A stretch of DNA of 64,000 nucleotides from Panicum virgatum (lineage: Eukaryota > Streptophyta > Magnoliopsida > Poales > Poaceae): contig NC_053147.1 in NCBI RefSeq assembly GCF_016808335.1, positions 16,602,913-16,666,912 of the forward strand, written 5' to 3'. Made by a program: the position numbers and the translations under genes. The notes under the pieces are model-generated. The model was not told where the DNA came from, ran no database searches, and worked only from the letters and a program-made list of their open reading frames with translations. The stretch's first letter is position 1. Each line of letters starts with the position of its first letter. Positions 58,120-64,000 of this stretch are shown here, one piece after another.

Positions 58120-58620
58120 GGCTCGGTTGAGTGGGCGTTTGGTTTCATCCAACTGTAACCTGTAGAGGCTGTAGCCAAGAAATCCCCTTCTTTCGCCCTT
58201 CGCCCTGCCCGGGGCCACGGCGGCGAGGGAAGAGGAAGACAAGCACGCCTCTTCCGTCGCCTCTCCCTTCCGCCTCCGCGCTCCGCGGCCTGCTCGCGAC
58301 CCTTCGAGAGCTGTCCTCCGACCAAGGGTACCTCCGTGCCTCCTTCCGCCGGAGGCGGGCACTCCACCTGCCCAGCGGACAGTCGAAGGGACCCCTCCTG
58401 CCGTCCTCGGCCGCGGGGAGGGGACTCCTCCGAGTTTTGGGTCGGTTTCTTCTGCACTTGGTATGGAACCCTAGCCTTGCTTGGTTCTTTGTCATGTTCA
58501 TGCTGGATGTTTTCTGCGATGCCACCTCTGAGCGATCAAATCCAGATCTTCCTGATCCAACCCGCACTCTTTGTTGTGAAATCCTTTGCTGAGTGGAGGG
58601 GTACTGTTAGAAGCTAGTAA
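58120..58620 (+). promoter_or_regulatory. GC-rich leader-like region of the following gene
   Basis: CpG-rich sequence with frames open on both strands but no domain. It resembles a grass promoter and first untranslated exon and lies 1.2 kb before the ATG at 59785, which follows no other promoter-like sequence. Confidence 0.35.
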
Positions 58621-59463
58621 TTTTGGCAATGGGGTTGGGGTCAACTCGATCCCCACGGCCACACGGCCCATGATTGGGTTGAGATAGGCCAAAGTGATCT
58701 GGTTGTTTTCTGTGCTCGTGGCTACATATAACGTTCTTGCGCCTGAATCATCTGATAACTTGCTCAATTGGCGCACAATGATCTTGGCATTTAGTATCAT
58801 CATTGTTGACCTAATCCTGAAAAGGCTGAAAGCATCAATTCGTACTTCATTGCAAAATATGCACTGTAGGATTCTTTTTTTTGTCCTGAATGTTTTGTTT
58901 ATGTTGAGTGAAATCTGCATAATTGTTAACCTACTTCATGGAAAATTGATTATTGCTTCCTTAATTTCCCAACTAGCACCACCAGTACCAGTTAAAAGTT
59001 GGGGTGTTTCAAATATCATTCCTGCTCCGCATTAAGTCCAGATCTTTTAGTAAAAGAGAATATAGTATATTTGGAGCCTGATAAGAAAATAAACTTTTTT
59101 TGTGTGGTAAGCCCAAAGTTCTTGTAGTATGGAAGATGCTCGGACTTGGTCCATGTACATAATGCTTCTGACTTGATACATTGTAACATTAGTCAAACAT
59201 GTTAGCAGTTCATCAGTCGTAGAATATAAAAATTTAGTCCTAATGTCCAATGAATACCCTTGTACGAAATTATTTTGACACTTAAGTTAGTATCATCATT
59301 GTTGTACGGTAAAAAGACAAGTGTCTGCGCTCTGCAGTTTACATGTCAAATTATGCTTCCATAATTTTCTGTGGGCATCTTGGGGCTAGATTTCATGCTG
59401 ATTGAGTTTAAACTATGCAGCAGCATGCGTGACCTATATGACATTATTAATCTCTTAGCGTTA
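58621..59463. other. probable leader intron
   Basis: AT-rich, no supported coding sequence. Confidence 0.25.
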
Positions 59464-59591
59464 GGGCTTGTTTGGATAACACAACTCCCCCCCAATACAT
59501 GTGGAGTGGAGTGGTAAATCAGCAATTTTTCTCATAGTCCCTCGGAATACACATGTATTGGATGGGATTATTCTCTATCCAAACAAAGCCT
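59464..59591. mobile_element. 128-bp MITE
   Basis: Ends GGGCTTGTTTGGATA and TATCCAAACAAAGCCT; interior AATACACATGTATTGG is self-complementary. Common grass family. Confidence 0.6.
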
Positions 59592-59784
59592 GTAGTGTTT
59601 TCCATTATCCAAACAAGTTTTCATTGGATGGGATTATACGCATGTAGTGAACTTTGATGTTTCATAAATATAACTCAGAAGTAATATGCCATTATTATTT
59701 ATGTTTATTTCGTTTGATATTATCTTATTTTTCTAATTACTAAATATTTATTTCTTGATTGCCAGTTGAACTTCGATTTAGACA

Positions 59785-61101
59785 ATGGATCTGGAGACAG
59801 AGAATCATCTTGCTTCTTTACTACTTGAAGAGGCGCGGAGATTACAGTTAGAGGCTGACAGGGAAGGTGTTCATGCATATCTTCGAAAGCCTAATGTAAG
59901 GCATCGTCCAAACTCTCGGTTCCTCACGGCTACAGTTCGTGGAGTTCAGCAAGGTTAGCATTGTGCACCTTGGAAATGCCCTTGTGTGATTACTTGATTG
60001 GTGCAGCTTTATTTTGAGTTTATTTATTGAATCATTTGTCACTCTTTTTCTATATTTTTCTGTGTTTGTTCGTGAAGAAAAGGTAGAAAACAATAAAACA
60101 GTTGCAATCATGTGTCTTTTAAAAACTCTACTTTAGTCTTGCTTCCTGTGTAGGACTCAAGTTACTTTTTTCCTCAAATTACACCAAGTAGTTCTTTCAT
60201 ACATTTTTCTGTATTGAAACAAGCTGTTGGCCTGCAGCAAACCGTGTTGTGGAGGTCAATGAAATGTGGCGTGCCAGGGAAAAAGAACTTGAGTTGGAGT
60301 CAAAGATGAATAGCAGAAGTAGCAAGAGTAAAGATCTTGATGACGCGAAAGGTCAGAAGCGTAAAAGTGACTCAAGAAACCATAGCTCCAGCTCAAGGCT
60401 TGAAAAAGAAGGGATCACTTATAGTAATTCCTACTCAGACCAGGAGGATGGTCTGGGGGATGATGAAATTGAAAGATTTCTTCATTCAAGGTCAACTATA
60501 ATATTCAGTATCTACTTCTCTGCAAGAAAAATCCATTTTTTTATAGATGGAACACCTGACATGTTATAAGCTTTTTTCTTTTACTCTGGTGATCTTATGA
60601 AAAGCATGCAATCTGTCCACCTCCTGATAGTAGCACATTATTCTATTCATGGGTGCTTGTGTTACTTTTCTGCAACTGTTGGTAACATGTGTTGCTTGTG
60701 TTACTTTTCTGCAACTGTTGGTAACATGTGCAATTTGTTGCTATTTTGTTAGGGTGAAGCGAGGACGTGGGGCTGTTGGCTCTAGGATGGACGAGCCCGG
60801 TCCATACCTTGATTTGTTATCCCATCATAAAGACAAGCCTAGTCCTGACATACGTGTGGAAGAAAAGTGGGAACGCCGAGTGCAAGGCCCAGATAAGCCT
60901 TCATTTTTGAGATCCAAGTCTCCTGATGATTATTGGCATAAGGAAGCATTGGATGGAAGGCCATCAAGCTCTCAACCACAGAGTAAGAAAGAAAAGAAAA
61001 GGAAATCAGAGAAAAAAGATAGAGATAAAAATAAGGAAAAGTACAAGAAGAAATCCAAACATCGCAATCTTCACCACCTCAAAAGCCAAAGAAGGGAGTG
61101 A
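59785..61101 (+). CDS. conserved Lys/Arg/Ser-rich protein, probably nuclear
   Basis: Exons 59785-59953, 60238-60490 and 60753-61101 keep frame and give 256 residues. The N-terminus (MDLETENHLASLLLEEARRL) is helical and followed by REGVHAYLRKPNVRHRPNSRFL and ANRVVEVNEMWRAREKE. The middle is Ser/Lys-rich. A conserved-looking VKRGRGAVGSRMDEPGPYL motif spans the second intron. The C-terminus is a lysine-rich KKEKKRKSEKKDRDKNK tail resembling nuclear localisation signals. I recognise the general plant family but no named function. The highly charged, low-complexity ends suggest an RNA- or chromatin-associated nuclear protein, which is inference only. Confidence 0.8.
60654..60731 (+). repeat. 39-bp tandem duplication in an intron
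   Basis: GCTTGTGTTACTTTTCTGCA with ACTGTTGGTAACATGTG occurs twice with period 39, inside the intron 60491-60752. Confidence 0.85.
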
Positions 61102-63132
61102 TGTGCATGTTTGCTAAACAGGAAATTGTACAAAATTGTTCTGCCCTTAAAGAGGCAGCTAGTTGGTTGTTGCTGTAACTTGAAATTTGTTTGTATGGAA
61201 AATCAACAGTGCAGAATGGACTACGGTTTCGTAAAGAGTTCTGTTGCATAGTCGTGGTATTGAAGTCTAACCCTTTTATCCCAACATGATTAATTTATAT
61301 TTAAAACTAAAAGAGCATTATGTTACTTTGGCTGGCACACAGAACATGTCCAACTTGGCAACATCTATGTATTGGATGAGCTCGCATGGCAATCTATTAA
61401 TTACGTGGTTCGAAGGTTAAAAAAACGTGCTCAAGAATTTGTTCACCGTCAGATAGCATTCACGGATTTGGCAGCGCAACTTGTCTAGTTATATTGAATA
61501 TTACAATTGACAGTAACTGGCCGTCAATGTTTGAGATCAAACACCATCTCGTGAGATCTTTTTAATTCTTCGAAAATGGACATAAAATTCGTAGCACGGA
61601 TCTTCAAATGAAGTGGTTACATTGGCTTTAGAAAATCTCCCTGATTCCCAATTTATGAAATGATGTCCTATCAGAACCCAAGGAGGACATATATTCAGTG
61701 TGACGTACATGCTTCAATGCATTGGTGTGTTTGGAGAATTGGAGTATAATGCCATCAGAAAAAAAAGATGCTGACATAATTTTAAAAAAAACTGGGGTTG
61801 TCGGACCATTCAGAGCCAGCAGGAATACAACACATTAAATATGAAATTTCAATTCAGAATTATTTTACAGGACTAACTCTTGAGCCATACCACTGAAAGA
61901 GAGTGTGTTGGTTCTTATGTGGTTGTGCAAAGACTTCACAACATTACCACAACTCAAAAATCCTCAAAACAAAAGAAAACCATCCTCTAATTCTGCAGAC
62001 TAAAGCCATGCAATCTATGGTCTCTGTACAGTATAATGCCATCGAATGTAATGGACTGAAAAAGAACTACCTGCACCAGAAGATGGAAAAAGCATTAGAT
62101 AAAGTCGAAGAGATATAGCTTGCAACAAGGAAAGATAAACAGAATGTCTTTGTATTAACAGTAATTACCAGCAAACAGCAGTTGATAAAATTGGTCTGAA
62201 GACATTTTTCATACAGCCACACAGAATGTGCACGATTGTAAAAACCATGAAATGTTGTGCAGTAAGAAATATAAAGATGGGTTCAGTACATATGTTGAAA
62301 CTAGTGATGTTTTCAGGAGTAGCTGTTCCAGTTGCTTCCACTGAAAGTCAGATCATCGAATGTGCACAAGTGTTTCATAGGCCGAACAGAATTTAAGAGA
62401 CGATTTAAACACTATATGGATCAAGAGGTGGGCTGATGCTTTCCCGTTCCTTACACTTCAAGTAATAAAGCATGTTTTTCTTTTGGAGGGAACCAAATCC
62501 GGTGTTTGTTAGCCAGGAAGCTTAGTAGCTACCTATAACTAGCTCTCGTAAATAATTTGGAAAAATTGTCACTATCTTATGTGAAAACCAAATGTTAATC
62601 CCATCCAATGCGCATAATAAGTTAATCACCCAAGAATAAATGACAGTACTCTGAATAGAGAATTTCCCAGCTGAATTGCTTAATTTTGTCCTCGCCAACC
62701 ACAGTTGCTCATATTGAAGTACTCTGCTAAAATCATGTAGAAAATTCCAGTATGATAAATCCTGACCAGACATGAACATGACCCTGACATCAAGTTTCTT
62801 TTGTGAAAGAAAATCATGATGTCTACTTCACTTAAAACCTAAAACAAAAATGAAATGTTCCCCCATACATCTTTGCTGCCATTTTATAGTACTATGATAG
62901 TCCAAACTGAGAAAAATATTTAAAATTTCAGGATGAACAACAGGAGCTGTCAACAACAGATATGCACACTCCTTCATAGCACAAACTAATGCAAAAGGAA
63001 AGAACTGTGATCTGCCAATTTCCCAATTTCGGAACTCAGAACTCAGAAGTATCACAGACGGAAAACCACGGAGAAATTCAGAAGCATTATCACTTACCTG
63101 CAGGAACGAATGAATCAACTACGTCGAACAAC
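61102..63132. other. 3' UTR and non-coding DNA
   Basis: The 3' UTR of the Lys/Arg/Ser-rich gene probably ends near 61300. The rest is AT-rich with only short frames. The last part, from about 62300, may be the 3' UTR of the minus-strand gene. Confidence 0.3.
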
Positions 63133-63279
63133 TCAGCCGACGACAAATGGGCCAATCTCGCCGTTGCGCATGGCGCGGGCGACCTCATTGGCTACTAACA
63201 GGCAGGTGGACACCCAGCCGGCGAGCACCGCCCACACCATGTCCACGATGCAAACCGCGACTCCCCACGGCATCGTCAT
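63133..63279 (-). CDS. 48-residue single-pass membrane protein
   Basis: On the minus strand, ATG 63277-63279 opens a 48-codon frame ending TGA at 63133-63135. Residues about 5-30 are hydrophobic (GVAVCIVDMVWAVLAGWVST) and would span a membrane once. The tail NEVARAMRNGEIGPF is charged and amphipathic. It looks like a real small protein rather than a shadow, because GC-rich leader-like sequence lies upstream on the same strand (63300-63660) with no longer frame there. I do not recognise the family. A 5' untranslated intron is possible. Confidence 0.45.
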   Translation of the reverse strand: MTMPWGVAVCIVDMVWAVLAGWVSTCLLVANEVARAMRNGEIGPFVVG

Positions 63280-63870
63280 CCTTGCTCCTCCTCCTCAGCC
63301 GCCCCCAAGGAGGCAATTCCCCGAACACCGTCCCTGCAATCAATCGGCAATCATGGTTGAGCCGAGGAGGAGATCGAATGAATTCCGAAGAATTCATGAC
63401 AGCGATAGGAAGAGAACTCACCTCTTATCTTGCCGATGTCGTCAGCACTCAGCACGCAAGAACCGAAATAAACTCCGATTAGCGCCAGTCCTAGTTCCAA
63501 TCGACCCTGAGAGGGAATCAGCGAGGATCTTAAGCACCAGTAATCGGCGAAAAAGGTTTGCGTCGCCAAGACGGTGTTTGATAAAGAGATGGGGATCGAT
63601 TTCATTACCGTCTTTGCCACCAAACCCTCGCTTCGCCCTTCCCACTCCTGTTTGGCCGGCCACCAAAGCGGGGAATCTTCAACAGGATCAGGATAGGGCA
63701 GAGACGACCTTTGTTATTGCTGTCGCACCAAGAACCAGCACAAATCCGCCACTTAATGATCAACTGCAATCCCACCACCTCCACAATGGATTCTTTAATC
63801 AGCGTGACAATTTCTTCTAAGCAGATAATTAAATAGAGATGAGTGTTGAAGAGTCTTTCACCTTTCCTCT

Positions 63871-63920
63871 CTTGATACAAAGATACGCAGCTCTCCTTCA
63901 TGTTCGAGAAAAAATAAAAG
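63871..63920 (+). mobile_element. LINE 3'-end-like remnant
   Basis: GATACGCAGCTCTCCTTCAT followed by GTTCGAG and an A-rich run, matching the tail at 24826. Only the last 50 bases or so are recognisable. Confidence 0.4.
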
Positions 63921-64000
63921 TCATTCACCTTTCTCGCTTGGTTTCCCCGCCTTCTTTGCCTGCCTTCCACAACCACCTTTCACTTTCACCTTCATAGTTC

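Noticed and set aside
58026..58617. Frames of 90-153 codons on both strands
   Set aside because: GC-rich leader-like region. No domain and no codon pattern favouring one frame.
63185..63820. 236-codon plus-strand frame and 78-90-codon minus frames near the window end
   Set aside because: Low similarity to anything and inconsistent with the compact minus-strand frame that has a plausible membrane segment.

Overview
This window is nuclear DNA of a flowering plant, very probably a panicoid grass. The genes have GT-AG introns, GC-rich first exons and grass-type proteins. The space between them is packed with grass-style transposable elements: a Mutator-like element, a nested LTR retrotransposon, CACTA and hAT elements, MITEs and Helitron-like pieces. 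No tRNA, rRNA or CRISPR was seen. All splice models were assembled by eye from reading frame, splice dinucleotides and phase; no transcript evidence was available.

Layout. 0.1-3.05 kb: alpha/beta-hydrolase (lipase-like) gene, plus strand. 3.57-10.38 kb: a complete Mutator-like element (MULE) with long inverted ends and a perfect 10-bp target-site duplication. It carries broken transposase, plant-mobile-domain and zinc-finger-like genes, and is interrupted by a 3.3-kb non-autonomous LTR retrotransposon. It ends 97 bp before the start codon of the mitochondrial ribosomal protein L21 gene (10.48-12.91 kb). 13-20 kb: repeats and unexplained non-coding DNA. 20.5-29.55 kb: PHO2 (ubiquitin-conjugating enzyme E2 24). 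Its 5' untranslated exon carries an array of seven miR399-type target sites, six good and one degenerate. 32.65-36.76 kb: a second large E2 gene of the UBC25/26 type with the same intron positions in the E2 domain. 39.05-41.82 kb: intronless DUF2921 membrane protein. 43.76-46.23 kb: MACPF-domain protein of the CAD1/NSL1 type. 46.7-55.2 kb: satellite-like repeats, two CACTA elements, two hAT elements, a duplicated block of about 0.8-0.9 kb, and a lipid-transfer-like, proline-rich, single-pass membrane gene whose introns are full of transposons. 56.26-57.22 kb: a ribosome-inactivating-protein reading frame with no in-frame start codon. 59.79-61.10 kb: conserved Lys/Arg/Ser-rich protein. 63.13-63.28 kb, minus strand: a 48-residue membrane protein.

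The genes do not form one pathway. The best functional unit is miR399-PHO2, the phosphate-starvation switch: miR399 represses PHO2 through its 5' leader, and PHO2 protein acts on phosphate transporters. The neighbouring E2 gene is probably an ancient paralogue. The most unusual loci are the multi-site PHO2 leader with an overlapping uORF, the MULE that has become the immediate upstream sequence of L21, and the disrupted ribosome-inactivating-protein gene.
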